DNA of 64,000 nucleotides from Burkholderiaceae bacterium. Lineage in GTDB: Bacteria; Pseudomonadota; Gammaproteobacteria; Burkholderiales; Burkholderiaceae_C. The notes below the pieces were generated by a model. The model was not told the DNA's origin and made no database searches. It saw only the letters and a program-made list of their open reading frames with translations. Below, piece by piece: positions 24,483 to 37,276 of this stretch (positions are counted from its first letter, which is position 1; the number at the start of each line of letters is the position of its first letter). The position numbers and the translations under genes were made by a program. Where the stretch lies: NCBI GenBank assembly GCA_030695205.1, contig JAUYTN010000011.1, positions 30,234 through 94,233 on the forward strand, read 5' to 3'.

Positions 24483-26687
24483 ATGAACCCTTCATCACGC
24501 AGCCTGTTCGTCACCACCGCCCTGCCATACGCCAACGGCAACTTCCACATCGGCCACATCATGGAATACATCCAGGCCGACACCTGGGTGCGGTTCCAGC
24601 GCATGCAGGGCCACAAGGTGCACTTTGTGTGCGCCGACGACGCACACGGCGCGCCCATCATGATTGCGGCCGAAAAAGCGGGCATCACGCCCCAGCAGTT
24701 CGTGGCCAACATCGCCGCCGGGCGCAAGCCCTACCTGGACGGCTTTCACATTGCCTTTGACAACTGGCACAGCACGGATGGCCCTGAAAACCACCAACTG
24801 GCCCAAGACATTTACCGCGGCCTGAAGGCCAACGGACTGATCACCACCAAAACCATCGAACAGTTTTTCGACCCCGAAAAACAGATGTTCCTGCCCGACC
24901 GATTCATCAAGGGCACCTGCCCCAAGTGCGGCGCCAAGGACCAGTACGGCGACAGCTGCGAAAGCTGCGGTGCGGTGTACGCCCCCACCGAGCTGAAAGA
25001 CCCGTACTCGGCCCTGTCAGGCGCCACGCCGGTCATGAAGAGTTCGGAGCACCACTTTTTTGCGCTGAGCGACCCGCGCTGTGCCCAGTTCCTGCAGGAG
25101 TGGACCCACACACCCGGCCGCCTGCAGCCGGAGGTGCTGAACAAGATCAAAGAATGGTTTGCCAAGGACGAGCAAGGCAATGGCGGCCTGGGCGACTGGG
25201 ACATTTCCCGTGACGCACCCTACTTCGGCATCGAAATTCCCGATGCACCGGGCAAATACTTTTATGTGTGGCTGGATGCCCCCATTGGCTACCTGGCCTC
25301 GTTGAAAAACTACTTTGACACTGGCAAAGCACGCGCCAACGGCGAGCTGCGCAGCTACGACGAGTTCATGGCTGACCCCGCCACCGAGCAGTACCACTTC
25401 ATTGGCAAAGACATCACCTACTTCCACACCTTGTTCTGGCCCGCCACGCTGCACTTCAGTGGCCGCAAAACACCGAATGCGGTGTTTGTGCACGGCTTCC
25501 TGACTGTGAACAACGGCGAAAAAATGAGCAAAAGCCGGGGCACTGGCCTCGACCCCCTCAAGTACCTCAGCCTGGGCATGAACCCGGAGTGGCTGCGCTA
25601 CTACATTGCCGCCAAACTCAACGGCAAGAACGAAGACATCGACTTCAACCCCGCCGACTTCATGGCCCGCGTCAACGCCGACCTGGTGGGCAAATTCATC
25701 AACATCGCCAGCCGCAGCTGGGGCTTCATCAGCAAGCGCTTTGGTGGGCAACTGGGTGACCCCGGCGCCGAAGGGCAGGCGCTGCTGGAGGCGCTGGCGG
25801 CACAAGCCAGCACCATTGCCCAGTGCTACGACAGCCGCGACACCGCCCGCGCCCTGCGCGAGGTGATGCTGCTGGCCGACAAGGTCAATGCCTACGTCGA
25901 TCTGCACAAGCCCTGGGAGCTGGCCAACCCCAAAAACCACGACAAGTACCTGGAGCAAGGGCTGAGCATCGACTCGGTCAACGAGCGGCTGCAGGCCGTG
26001 TGCACCACCTCGCTGCAAGCCTTTCGCCTGCTGACGCTCTACCTCAAGCCCGTGCTGCCCGCACTGGCCACCCAGGTGGAAGCCTTTCTGAACGTGGCAC
26101 CACTGGTGTTTGCCGATGCGGCCAAGCTGCTGCCCGCTGGCCACACCATAGGCACCTACGAACACCTGATGCGGCGCGTAGACACCCCACAAATTGACAA
26201 GCTTTTTGAGCCACCAGCGCTTGTTGCACAAGCTGTTTCAGCTACTGAAGCAGGTAAACCTACTGCCACACAAAGCGACGAGCCCGGCCCCTCGGCGTCG
26301 GCCTGCCCGGGCGGCGAAGCCATCGCGCCCACCATCTCCATCGACGACTTTGCCAAGGTGGACCTGCGCATCGCCAAAATTGTGGCCTGCGAGCGGGTGG
26401 AGGGCAGCACCAAGCTGCTGCGCCTGACGCTGGATGTGGGCGAAACCGACGACACGGGCCAGCCCACCACCCGCAACGTGTTCAGCGGCATTGCCAGCGT
26501 GTACACGCCCGAACAGCTGGTGGGCCAGCTGACCGTGATGGTGGCCAACCTCGCCCCGCGAAAAATGAAATTCGGCCTGAGCGAAGGCATGGTGCTGGCA
26601 GCCAGCCACGCCAATGAAAAAGCCCAGCCGGGTATCCATGTGCTGACGCCCTGGCCTGGCGCCACGCCCGGCATGCGCATCCACTGA
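24483..26687 (+). CDS. metG: Methionyl-tRNA synthetase
   Basis: 734 aa class I synthetase charging tRNA-Met. HIGH-type motif [12 protein letters not shown]; zinc knuckle [25 protein letters not shown] region (cysteines in CPKCG and CESCG, residues 142-165); KMSKSRGT; anticodon-binding helices; and a C-terminal EMAP/Trbp111-type tRNA-binding domain from about residue 620 ([20 protein letters not shown]). The linker between body and tail, about residues 575-610, is Ala/Thr/Pro-rich and contains a probable copy of a dispersed repeat. The start at 24483 gives the standard [20 protein letters not shown]-terminus; in-frame sequence upstream is unconserved. Confidence 0.97.
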   Translation: MNPSSRSLFVTTALPYANGNFHIGHIMEYIQADTWVRFQRMQGHKVHFVCADDAHGAPIMIAAEKAGITPQQFVANIAAGRKPYLDGFHIAFDNWHSTDGPENHQLAQDIYRGLKANGLITTKTIEQFFDPEKQMFLPDRFIKGTCPKCGAKDQYGDSCESCGAVYAPTELKDPYSALSGATPVMKSSEHHFFALSDPRCAQFLQEWTHTPGRLQPEVLNKIKEWFAKDEQGNGGLGDWDISRDAPYFGIEIPDAPGKYFYVWLDAPIGYLASLKNYFDTGKARANGELRSYDEFMADPATEQYHFIGKDITYFHTLFWPATLHFSGRKTPNAVFVHGFLTVNNGEKMSKSRGTGLDPLKYLSLGMNPEWLRYYIAAKLNGKNEDIDFNPADFMARVNADLVGKFINIASRSWGFISKRFGGQLGDPGAEGQALLEALAAQASTIAQCYDSRDTARALREVMLLADKVNAYVDLHKPWELANPKNHDKYLEQGLSIDSVNERLQAVCTTSLQAFRLLTLYLKPVLPALATQVEAFLNVAPLVFADAAKLLPAGHTIGTYEHLMRRVDTPQIDKLFEPPALVAQAVSATEAGKPTATQSDEPGPSASACPGGEAIAPTISIDDFAKVDLRIAKIVACERVEGSTKLLRLTLDVGETDDTGQPTTRNVFSGIASVYTPEQLVGQLTVMVANLAPRKMKFGLSEGMVLAASHANEKAQPGIHVLTPWPGATPGMRIH
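26208..26270 (+). repeat. Possible degenerate dispersed repeat inside metG
   Basis: CCAGCGCTTGTTGCACAAGC followed by TTTCAGCTACTGAAGCAGG lies in the linker between the anticodon-binding and tRNA-binding domains, encoding [21 protein letters not shown] and ACAAGC pair over two bases. AGCGCTTGT plus AGCTACTGAA recalls the second sub-family seen inside thiO. The match is weak and short. Confidence 0.35.
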
Positions 26688-26707
26688 CGGCCTGCGCGCC
26701 GAGCGCC

Positions 26708-27472
26708 ATGTTCACCCCCATCCGGGGCTTCACCAGCCTGCAGCGCACACCCCAGACCGACCTGAAGCTGGGAACCGTGCTTGCGTTTGTGGCGGGAGCA
26801 GCCAACGCGGGCGGCCTGCTGGCCGTGGGGCAGTACACCTCGCACATGACGGGCATCGTCTCCTCGGTGGCCGACCACCTGGTGCTGGGCAACATGGCGC
26901 TGGCGCTCGCGGGTCTGGGTGCCCTGCTGTCGTTCGTGCTCGGGGCCATGACCACCGCCTGGCTGGTGAACTGGGGCATGCGCCAGCAGCTGCGCAGCGC
27001 CTACGGCCTGCCCCTGCTGCTGGAGGCGCTGGCCCTGCTGCTGTTTGGCCTGTTCGGGGCCGCCATGGACCACTACACCGCCGTCTTCATCCCGTTGACG
27101 GTGGTGTTGCTGTGCTTCATCATGGGCTTGCAGAATGCGGTGATCACCAAAATCTCGCACGCCGTCATCCGCACCACCCATGTCACAGGCTTGCTGACCG
27201 ACCTGGGTATTGAGCTGGGCAAGCTGCTCTACATCAACCGCCACCACGGCGACGACCCCCAGCCTGTGCGCGCCAACCGGGCCAAAATGCGGGTACACAG
27301 CCAGCTGATCGTCGGCTTTTTTGTGGGTGGTCTGGCGGGTGCCTTGGGCTTCAAGCACCTGGGCTATGCCAGTACCGTGCCCCTGGCCGCCCTGCTGGTG
27401 CTGCTGGTCATGCGACCGGTGTTGGACGACTGGCAGCGCTGGGTGGCTGGGCCACACCGCCCACGCCGCTGA
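26708..27472 (+). CDS. YoaK family (DUF1275) membrane protein
   Basis: 254 aa. Six or seven TM segments, beginning LGTVLAFVAGAANAGGLLAV, with the family blocks YTSHMTGIVSSVADHLVLG, FIMGLQNAVITKISHAVIRT and THVTGLLTDLGIELG. DUF1275 members are uncharacterised inner-membrane proteins, some annotated as transporters without proof. The gene starts 20 bp after metG and may be cotranscribed with it, though no functional link is obvious. Convergent with the BamE-like gene. Confidence 0.88.
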   Translation: MFTPIRGFTSLQRTPQTDLKLGTVLAFVAGAANAGGLLAVGQYTSHMTGIVSSVADHLVLGNMALALAGLGALLSFVLGAMTTAWLVNWGMRQQLRSAYGLPLLLEALALLLFGLFGAAMDHYTAVFIPLTVVLLCFIMGLQNAVITKISHAVIRTTHVTGLLTDLGIELGKLLYINRHHGDDPQPVRANRAKMRVHSQLIVGFFVGGLAGALGFKHLGYASTVPLAALLVLLVMRPVLDDWQRWVAGPHRPRR

Positions 27473-27505
27473 GCACAGCCACCCCCCACGCCTCAATCAG
27501 CCCCA

Positions 27506-28066
27506 TCAGCGGCCAGACTGGTAGATCAGGTCCGGGTCCGTGGTGGTTTCGGTGCGCAGCACCCGCAGGTCGGGGCTGAACACCACCGTGAAGATTTTGG
27601 CGTCGCTGCTGTTGGGTCCGTCCTGAAATCGCCAGTCGTAGTGGACTTCTCCCTTGGTCGGCCACTGGCTGATGGATTTGGGCTTACCCAGGCGGCGGCG
27701 CACGGTTTCCATGGGCATGCCGGGCGCGATGGTGGCTAGGTTGGCGGTGTTGAGCACCTGACGCAAGGCGGCCAGTTTGCCGTCGGGGCCTATGGCAATC
27801 ATGTAGTTCTGGTGGCCTGCGGGCTGGCGGTTGTACTCCAACACCCGCACCCCAGCGGGCTCGTCCCACACCGCCTCTGGCTCGCCGAAGCGCTGGCGCA
27901 CATCGGCTTCGGTGGAGACGCCTTCTTCCAGCTCGGCAATGTGCTGCACGTCACAGCCGACCAGTGCCACGCCACCCAGTACCAGCACCATCAACCCACT
28001 GGCAGCGCGGCGCCACCAGGCCACAGAGTTGGAAGCTGACGGGTTGAAGCGGCGGTTGTTGTGCAT
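27506..28066 (-). CDS. BamE/SmpA-like outer membrane lipoprotein
   Basis: 186 aa. A positively charged N-terminus precedes a hydrophobic segment and a lipobox (GGVALVGC), predicting a lipoprotein. The mature part has two copies of the BamE-type helix: VSTEADVRQRFGEPEAVWDE and APGMPMETVRRRLGKPKSIS, each a G-M/x-T/S pattern followed by R-R-(F/L)-G-(E/K)-P. It is longer than E. coli BamE (113 aa), so it may be a paralogue rather than the assembly-complex subunit. The start at 28066 is chosen for length; an ATG nearer the signal (about residue 26) is also possible. Confidence 0.82.
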   Translation of the reverse strand: MHNNRRFNPSASNSVAWWRRAASGLMVLVLGGVALVGCDVQHIAELEEGVSTEADVRQRFGEPEAVWDEPAGVRVLEYNRQPAGHQNYMIAIGPDGKLAALRQVLNTANLATIAPGMPMETVRRRLGKPKSISQWPTKGEVHYDWRFQDGPNSSDAKIFTVVFSPDLRVLRTETTTDPDLIYQSGR

Positions 28067-28204
28067 GGGCGGGATGGGGTCTGGATGGCGGTGGGATAGC
28101 ATGGCAGCTGCGGCATGGGACCGGGGGCACAAGGGAAAACCCCAAGCCTTTGCTGTGTATTTGGGCCTGTGTTGTCAGCTCAAACGCTTGCAGCGGACGG
28201 TACC

Positions 28205-29860
28205 ATGCCGCCCATGTCTTTGCCCGCCCTGCCCCGCCTGGCCGCATTCAAACCCCGTTTGCTCAGCGACTTGCGCGGCTACACCAGCGAACGGCTGGTC
28301 AAGGACGTGGGGGCGGGAGCCACGGTGGGCATCGTGGCACTGCCACTGGCCATGGCCTTTGCCATCGCCAGCGGGCTCAATCCGGAAGCCGGGCTGTGGA
28401 CGGCCATCATCGCGGGGTTTCTCATTTCGGCGCTGGGCGGCTCGTCGGTGCAGATTGGCGGGCCGGCGGGTGCGTTCATCGTCATTGTGTTTGGCATTGT
28501 GGAGCGCTACGGCGTGGCCAACCTGCTGATTGCCACGGCCAGCGCAGGTGTGTTGCTGTTTTTGCTGGGCCTGTTCCGGCTGGGCACGCTGGTGCGCTAC
28601 GTGCCGGTGAGTGTGGTCATTGGCTTTACCAACGGCATTGCGGTGCTGGTGGGCCTGTCGCAGCTGCGCGATTGGCTGGGGCTGGACATTGCCAAAATGC
28701 CGGGCGATTTTTTCAGCCAGATCAAGGTCATCAGCCAGAACCTGGACAGCTTCAACCCCTACGCCTTTGGCCTGGGTGCGGTGTGCGTGCTCGGGCTGTT
28801 TGTGTGGCCCCGGCTCTTTGCGGTGGACTCCCAGTTTCGCAAACGCCTGCAGACCCTGGACACCATGAGCGCGCTGGACGCCACCTCGCGGGTGCCTGCG
28901 CCCGTCATTGCACTCGTCAGCCTGTCGCTGCTGGCCTGGGCACTCACGCTGCCGGTAGAGACCATCGGCACCCGCTTTGGCGGCATACCGCAGGGCGTAC
29001 CCGCCTTTGTGCTGCCCGAATTCAGCTGGGAAACCGTCAAGCAACTCGTCACGCCCACCCTGACCATTGCGCTGCTGGGGGCCATCGAGTCGCTGCTGTG
29101 CGCACGCGTGGCCGACCAGCTCAGCGACTTCCCCAAGCACGACCCCAACCAGGAGCTGATGGCGCAGGGCGTGGCCAACTGCGTGGTGCCGTTTTTTGGG
29201 GGTATGCCGGCCACAGGCACCATTGCGCGCACCGTGACCAACATCCGCTCGGGGGCCACCTCGCCGGTGGCGGGCATCGTGCATGCACTCACCTTGGCCG
29301 CTGTGGTGCTGCTGGCGGCCCCGCTGGCCACCCACATTCCGCTGGCGGTGCTGGCCGGTGTGCTGGTGTTTGTGGCCTGGAACATGGGGGAGTGGCGGGA
29401 GTTCGGGCGGCTGCGCCAGTTCTCCAGCCACTACCGGCTCATGCTGCTGTCCACTTTTTTTGTGACCATCGTGTTTGATCTGACCGTGGCCGTGGAGCTG
29501 GGGCTGGTGCTGGCGGTGGTGCTGTTTGTGCGGCGCCAGAGCGACCTCTTCCGTGCCGAGCCCACGGCACACACGGCCGACAGCGTCACCATCACCCTGT
29601 ACGGGGCACTCTTTTTTGGCGCAGTGTCCAAGGTGGATGCCCTGGTCGAGCAGGTGCGCACCCTGCCCCCGGGCGGGCGACTGGTGCTCGATGCGCGCAT
29701 GCTCACCTCCCTGGACACGACTGGCCTCGACGCGCTGGAGCAACTGCTCAAGGCCCTCGACAAGCAGCAGGCCCACCTGTGCGTGACGGGTCTGCAGCCC
29801 CAGCCCCGCTCGCTGATGGAGCGCTCGGGGTTCATCGGGCACCTGCACTCTGTGGACTGA
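28205..29860 (+). CDS. SulP family anion permease with STAS domain
   Basis: 551 aa. About 12-14 TM helices follow the SLC26/SulP pattern: VKDVGAGATVGIVALPLAMA, GLWTAIIAGFLISALGGSS, QIGGPAGAFIVIVFGI and SLLCARVADQLSDFPKHDPN. A C-terminal STAS domain starts about residue 455 (ADSVTITLYGALFFGAVSKV) with DARMLTSLDTTGLDALEQL. Members carry sulfate, bicarbonate or C4-dicarboxylates; the substrate cannot be read here. ATG 28205 or 28214 is likely. The gene stands alone, divergent from the BamE-like gene. Confidence 0.94.
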   Translation: MPPMSLPALPRLAAFKPRLLSDLRGYTSERLVKDVGAGATVGIVALPLAMAFAIASGLNPEAGLWTAIIAGFLISALGGSSVQIGGPAGAFIVIVFGIVERYGVANLLIATASAGVLLFLLGLFRLGTLVRYVPVSVVIGFTNGIAVLVGLSQLRDWLGLDIAKMPGDFFSQIKVISQNLDSFNPYAFGLGAVCVLGLFVWPRLFAVDSQFRKRLQTLDTMSALDATSRVPAPVIALVSLSLLAWALTLPVETIGTRFGGIPQGVPAFVLPEFSWETVKQLVTPTLTIALLGAIESLLCARVADQLSDFPKHDPNQELMAQGVANCVVPFFGGMPATGTIARTVTNIRSGATSPVAGIVHALTLAAVVLLAAPLATHIPLAVLAGVLVFVAWNMGEWREFGRLRQFSSHYRLMLLSTFFVTIVFDLTVAVELGLVLAVVLFVRRQSDLFRAEPTAHTADSVTITLYGALFFGAVSKVDALVEQVRTLPPGGRLVLDARMLTSLDTTGLDALEQLLKALDKQQAHLCVTGLQPQPRSLMERSGFIGHLHSVD

Positions 29861-29880
29861 AACGCCCCTTGGCCCGAGGG

Positions 29881-29910
29881 TTGGGTCGAATTCAGGCCCC
29901 GCCGTAAAAT
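29881..29910 (+). promoter_or_regulatory. Putative sigma-70 promoter of the DUF3460-scpA operon
   Basis: TTGGGT, 18 bp, TAAAAT, 30 bp upstream of the DUF3460 ATG. It is one of the few good two-box matches in the window and lies at the right distance after the SulP stop. Confidence 0.45.
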
Positions 29911-29940
29911 CGCGTCTTTGTTTTGTCACGAGAACCCCTC

Positions 29941-30153
29941 ATGCCGTTCTTTGCACGCCCCCACTACACCTCGGACGCGACCGACTTCATCGAGTCGCTC
30001 AAGCAGGCCAACCCCAGCCTGGAGGCCAGCCAGCGCCAGGGCCGCGCCCTGTTGTGGGACAAAGCCATAGACCGCACGGTGCGCCAGGACCTGGAGGCCG
30101 GCCAGGTGGCCCAAAAGCCCTACCCCTACCAGACCTCTCCCACCGAGCACTGA
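29941..30153 (+). CDS. DUF3460 family protein
   Basis: 70 aa, soluble. The conserved family pattern is clear: HYTSDATDFIESLKQANPSL, then QRQGRALLWDKAIDR, and the terminal VAQKPYPYQ. The family is found mainly in Burkholderiales beside scpA; its function is unknown. ATG 29941 is preferred to an in-frame TTG at 29923. It lies 57 bp before scpA and likely shares its promoter. Confidence 0.88.
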   Translation: MPFFARPHYTSDATDFIESLKQANPSLEASQRQGRALLWDKAIDRTVRQDLEAGQVAQKPYPYQTSPTEH

Positions 30154-30210
30154 CCATCCCTTCGGGCGCGCCCAGTCGCCCGACGCTTGCACCAGGCACC
30201 GCTCCTCTCC

Positions 30211-31101
30211 ATGCCCCTTGGCCCGCAAGCCTTGCACTCCCACGCCCCCGCACCCACCCTGCTGCCCGACAGTGCCCCTGGGCAAACCCTGCATGCGGAC
30301 GTACTGGTCCCAACCGTGGACCAGGTCGCGCTGGCGCGGCTGTACGGCGAACCGCTGTTTGCGCTGCCCACCGATCTGTACATCCCCCCCGATGCGCTGC
30401 AGGTGTTTCTGGAGGCCTTCGAAGGGCCGCTGGATTTGCTGCTGTACCTGATCCGCAAGCAAAACTTCAACATCCTCGACATCCCCATGGCCGCCGTCAC
30501 CCGGCAGTACCTGAGCTATGTGGACGAAATCCGCAACGCCAACCTGGAGCTCGCCGCCGAGTACCTGCTGATGGCAGCGATGCTGATCGAGATCAAGTCG
30601 CGCATGCTGCTGCCACCCCGGCCCAAGGCCGATGGCGAGGAGGCCGAAGACCCCCGGGCCGAGTTGGTGCGCCGTTTGCTGGAGTACGAACACATGAAGT
30701 GGGCGGCGCTGCAACTCAACGACCTGCCACAGCAGGGCCGCGACGTGTGGCCCACCCAGGTGGCGCTGGAGCAGGCGCTCAACCCCCGCCTGCCCGATGT
30801 GTGTGCCGCTGACCTGCAGCAGGCCTGGGCCGACATCGTGCATCGGGCCAGGCTGGTGCAGCACCACCACATCAGCCGCGAAGAACTGTCGGTGCGCGAA
30901 CACATGAGCCTGGTGCTCAAGGCCCTGCAGGGGCGGCGCTTTGTCGAATTCGCCGACCTGTTCGACCCCACCCGTGGCGTGCCTGTGCTGGTGGTCACCT
31001 TCATAGCCATGCTGGAGCTGGCCAAGGAAACCCTGATCGAACTCACCCAGGCCGAGGCCTTTGCTCCCATTTACGTTCGGCTGGCCTACATCCCCAGCTA
31101 A
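30211..31101 (+). CDS. scpA: Segregation and condensation protein A
   Basis: 296 aa kleisin subunit that bridges the SMC heads of the chromosome condensin. The N-terminal core is FEGPLDLLLYLIRKQNFNILDIPM, followed by YLLMAAMLIEIKSRMLLP; the C-terminal winged helix covers FVEFADLFDP through ELTQAEAFAPIYVR. The family is usually about 250-300 residues. An N-terminal 60-residue extension is Pro/Leu-rich. ATG 30211 is preferred to a TTG at 30187. scpB and smc are not in the window. Confidence 0.95.
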   Translation: MPLGPQALHSHAPAPTLLPDSAPGQTLHADVLVPTVDQVALARLYGEPLFALPTDLYIPPDALQVFLEAFEGPLDLLLYLIRKQNFNILDIPMAAVTRQYLSYVDEIRNANLELAAEYLLMAAMLIEIKSRMLLPPRPKADGEEAEDPRAELVRRLLEYEHMKWAALQLNDLPQQGRDVWPTQVALEQALNPRLPDVCAADLQQAWADIVHRARLVQHHHISREELSVREHMSLVLKALQGRRFVEFADLFDPTRGVPVLVVTFIAMLELAKETLIELTQAEAFAPIYVRLAYIPS

Positions 31102-31158
31102 TTTGCAACAAAAAGCCATCTATCGCATGATGGTATTTAATAGTTTGCTCTTTTATTA
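31102..31158 (-). repeat. Dispersed hairpin repeat, copy 3
   Basis: Minus strand: AGAGCAAACTATTAAATA, CCATCATGCGATAGATGG, CTTTTTGTTGCAAATT. CCATC pairs with GATGG across an 8-base loop, followed by T5. It fills the scpA-nadB gap from the scpA stop to the nadB ribosome binding site. Orientation is opposite to both genes. Confidence 0.8.
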
Positions 31159-31168
31159 GGAAGCAACC

Positions 31169-32755
31169 GTGTCTTGTCATTCTTTTGATGTCGTCATCGT
31201 GGGCAGCGGCTTGGCCGGGTTGACTGCCGCCCTGCAACTCGCCCCCACCCACCGTGTGGCGGTGCTGACCAAGCGCCGCCTCAACGATGGGGCCAGCGCG
31301 TGGGCCCAGGGCGGCATTGCCGCGGTAATGGACGCCAGCGACACCTTCGACAACCATGTGCAAGACACCCTGGTGGCCGGTGCAGGCCTGTGCGACATGG
31401 AAGCCACCCAGATGGTGGTCGAGCACGCCCCTGAGGCCATCCGCTGGCTGCAGTCGCTGGGGGTGCCGTTTTCGATGGAGGGCGACGAGCTGCACCTGAC
31501 ACGCGAGGGTGGGCACAGCCACCGCCGCATCGTGCACGCCACCGATGCCACCGGCGCAGCCGTGCAAGACACCCTGATCGAGCGGGTGCGCCGGACACCC
31601 GGCATCACCCTGTTCGAGCACCACATGCTGGTCGATGTCATCACCGACCGCAAACTCAAGCAAGCAGGCAACCAGTGCCACGGGGTCTATGCGCTGGACG
31701 AAACCACGGGCGAGGTGATCACCTTCAGCGCCCCCCACACCATCCTGGCCACGGGCGGCGCGGGCAAGGTGTACCTGTACACCACCAACCCCGACACCGC
31801 CACCGGCGACGGCATTGCCGCGGCCTGGCGCGCCGGGTGCCGGGTGGCCAACATGGAGTTCATCCAGTTCCACCCCACCTGCCTGTACCACCCACACGCC
31901 AAGAGTTTTCTCATCACCGAAGCGGTGCGCGGCGAAGGCGGCCACCTGCTGCTGCCCCAGTCGGCAGGCGGCGGACGCTTCATGCCCCAGCACGACCCGC
32001 GCGAGGAGCTGGCACCGCGCGACGTGGTGGCCCGTGCCATCGACTTTGAAATGAAAAAGCACGGTGCCGAGTGCGTGTACCTGGACATCAGCCACAAAAG
32101 CCCCGCCTTCCTGGAGGCGCACTTTCCCAACATCAAGGCCCGCTGCCTAGAGCTGGGCATCGACATCACCACCGACCCCATTCCCGTGGTGCCCGCCGCG
32201 CACTACACCTGCGGCGGCGTGGTGACCGACCTGCACGGGCGCACCGACCTGGCGGGCCTGTACGCCGTGGGCGAAACCACCTGCACCGGCCTGCACGGCG
32301 CCAACCGCCTGGCCAGCAACTCGCTGCTGGAGTGCATGGTGTTTGCCTCGGCCACGGTCAAGGCCATTGCGGCCAGCCCTGCGCGCGAGCGCCCCACCTT
32401 GCCCGCCTGGGACGACAGCCGGGTGACCGACCCCGATGAAATGGTGGTCATCACCCACAACTGGCACGAACTGCGCCGCTTCATGTGGGACTACGTGGGC
32501 ATTGTGCGCACCACCAAGCGGCTGGAGCGCGCCGCCCACCGCATCACGCTGCTGCAGCGCGAGATTCACGAGTTCTACGCCCAGTTCCAGGTCACCCGCG
32601 ACCTGCTGGAGCTGCGCAACCTGGTGCAGGTGGCCGACCTCATCGTCATGTCGGCCCTGATGCGCCGCGAAAGCCGTGGCCTGCACTACAGCCGCGACTT
32701 CCCGCAGACCGATGCCGTGGGCAAGCCCACGGTGCTGGTGCCACCGCCGAGGTAA
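31169..32755 (+). CDS. nadB: L-aspartate oxidase
   Basis: 528 aa flavoprotein oxidising aspartate to iminoaspartate, the first step of de novo NAD synthesis; NadA (41061) uses the product. FAD-binding DVVIVGSGLAGLTAAL, then SAWAQGGIAA, GGHSHRRIVHATDATG, EFIQFHPTCLYHP and the C-terminal GLHGANRLASNSLLE are all family marks. The start is GTG at 31169, preceded by AGGAAGCAACC; no ATG would keep the FAD fold complete. It is unlinked to nadA-nadC, which lie 8 kb away on the other strand. Confidence 0.97.
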   Translation: MSCHSFDVVIVGSGLAGLTAALQLAPTHRVAVLTKRRLNDGASAWAQGGIAAVMDASDTFDNHVQDTLVAGAGLCDMEATQMVVEHAPEAIRWLQSLGVPFSMEGDELHLTREGGHSHRRIVHATDATGAAVQDTLIERVRRTPGITLFEHHMLVDVITDRKLKQAGNQCHGVYALDETTGEVITFSAPHTILATGGAGKVYLYTTNPDTATGDGIAAAWRAGCRVANMEFIQFHPTCLYHPHAKSFLITEAVRGEGGHLLLPQSAGGGRFMPQHDPREELAPRDVVARAIDFEMKKHGAECVYLDISHKSPAFLEAHFPNIKARCLELGIDITTDPIPVVPAAHYTCGGVVTDLHGRTDLAGLYAVGETTCTGLHGANRLASNSLLECMVFASATVKAIAASPARERPTLPAWDDSRVTDPDEMVVITHNWHELRRFMWDYVGIVRTTKRLERAAHRITLLQREIHEFYAQFQVTRDLLELRNLVQVADLIVMSALMRRESRGLHYSRDFPQTDAVGKPTVLVPPPR

Positions 32756-32809
32756 GTGGCAAACCCTGTCCGTTCAACCCATCGCTGGTTTGGACCTATA
32801 CTTCGCCCC

Positions 32810-36181
<3,372 letters not shown>

Positions 36182-36185
<4 letters not shown>

Positions 36186-36415
36186 ACACCGCGCCCACCG
36201 CGCTGCCAAGCGCATTTACCGTCACCCTCAACGGCCAGCCTCAGGTGTGCCCAACCGGCTCGACCATGGCCGACCTGATCGAGCACCAGCACATCGCCGC
36301 AGACGCGGTGGCCACCGCACTCAATGGCAGCTTCGTGGCCCGTGCACAGCGGGGCCAACACACCCTGCAGCCCGGTGACAGCGTCACCACCTTCCAACCC
36401 ATCGTCGGAGGCTGA
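36182..36415 (+). CDS. thiS: Sulfur carrier protein ThiS
   Basis: 77 aa ubiquitin-like carrier ending in the obligatory Gly-Gly (TTFQPIVGG). Adenylation and thiocarboxylation of this tail give the sulfur donor for Thi[21 protein letters not shown] and [12 protein letters not shown] match the family. An N-terminal extension of about 10 residues is present. The start overlaps the thiO stop as ATGA and thiG follows by two bases. No thiF gene is in the operon; see the MoeB/ThiF gene at 50627. Confidence 0.95.
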
Positions 36416-36417
36416 AC

Positions 36418-37206
36418 ATGGTTTGGCACATTGGGGGCGTCCGCCTAGACAGCCGGTTTTTCCTGGGCACGGCGGGCTACCCGTCACCGGCGGTGTTGCA
36501 GCAGGCCATCGCCGCCTCGGGCGCGCAGGTGGTCACGGTGGGCCTCAAGCGCCAGCTTGAGCATGGCCAGGCACAAGGTGGAGCGCCGGGTGACTTCTAC
36601 AGCCTCATCCGCGCCAGCGGTGCCCACCTGTTGCCCAACACCGCCGGGTGCCGCACCGCCCGCGAGGCCGTGACGCTGGCGCACATGGCGCGCGAGCTGT
36701 TTGGCACGCACTGGATCAAGCTGGAGGTGGTGGGCGACGACCACACCCTCCAGCCCGATCCGTTCGAGCTGGTGCCCGCCGCCGCCGAACTGGTGCGCGA
36801 GGGCTTCGAGGTCTTTCCCTACTGCACGGATGACCTCGTCACCTGCCAGCGCCTGCTGGACGCAGGCTGCCGCATCCTCATGCCGTGGGGGGCACCCATC
36901 GGTTCGGGCCAGGGACTGCTGAACCCCTGGGCGCTGCGCACCCTGCGCGAGCGCCTGCCCGACGTGCCGCTGGTGGTGGACGCGGGCATCGGCTCGCCCG
37001 CCCATGCGGTGCAGGCCATGGAGCTGGGCTTTGATGCGGTGCTGCTCAACAGCGCCGTGGCCCAGGCCCACGACCCCGTGGCCATGGCCCACGCCTTCAG
37101 GCAGGGGCTGGAGGCCGGTCGGCTGGCCTGGGAGGCGGGTGTGATGGCCCCACAGGCCATGGCGCGGGCCTCCACCCCGGTGACAGGGCGGCCTTTTTTG
37201 CTCTGA
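36418..37206 (+). CDS. thiG: Thiazole synthase
   Basis: 262 aa TIM-barrel enzyme that builds thiazole phosphate from DXP, dehydroglycine and ThiS thiocarboxylate. The Schiff-base lysine sits in [10 protein letters not shown]; other blocks are [33 protein letters not shown] and [19 protein letters not shown]. Length is normal. It starts two bases after thiS, in the riboswitch-controlled operon. The following gap to thiDE holds a dispersed repeat. Confidence 0.97.
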   Translation: MVWHIGGVRLDSRFFLGTAGYPSPAVLQQAIAASGAQVVTVGLKRQLEHGQAQGGAPGDFYSLIRASGAHLLPNTAGCRTAREAVTLAHMARELFGTHWIKLEVVGDDHTLQPDPFELVPAAAELVREGFEVFPYCTDDLVTCQRLLDAGCRILMPWGAPIGSGQGLLNPWALRTLRERLPDVPLVVDAGIGSPAHAVQAMELGFDAVLLNSAVAQAHDPVAMAHAFRQGLEAGRLAWEAGVMAPQAMARASTPVTGRPFLL

Positions 37207-37221
37207 CCATCGACCATACAA

Positions 37222-37276
37222 CAATAGCTAACATCCTATATGCATCAAGCGAAAGAGGCCATTTTTCCTTCAAAAT
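37222..37276 (+). repeat. Dispersed hairpin repeat, copy 4, overlapping the thiDE start
   Basis: AATAGCTAACATCCTATA, TGCATCAAGCGAAAGAGG, CCATTTTTCCTTCAAAAT. It starts 16 bp after the thiG stop and extends past the thiDE ATG (37240), so it encodes the first dozen residues of ThiDE. T5 run present; CCT pairs with AGG, a short stem. Confidence 0.8.
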
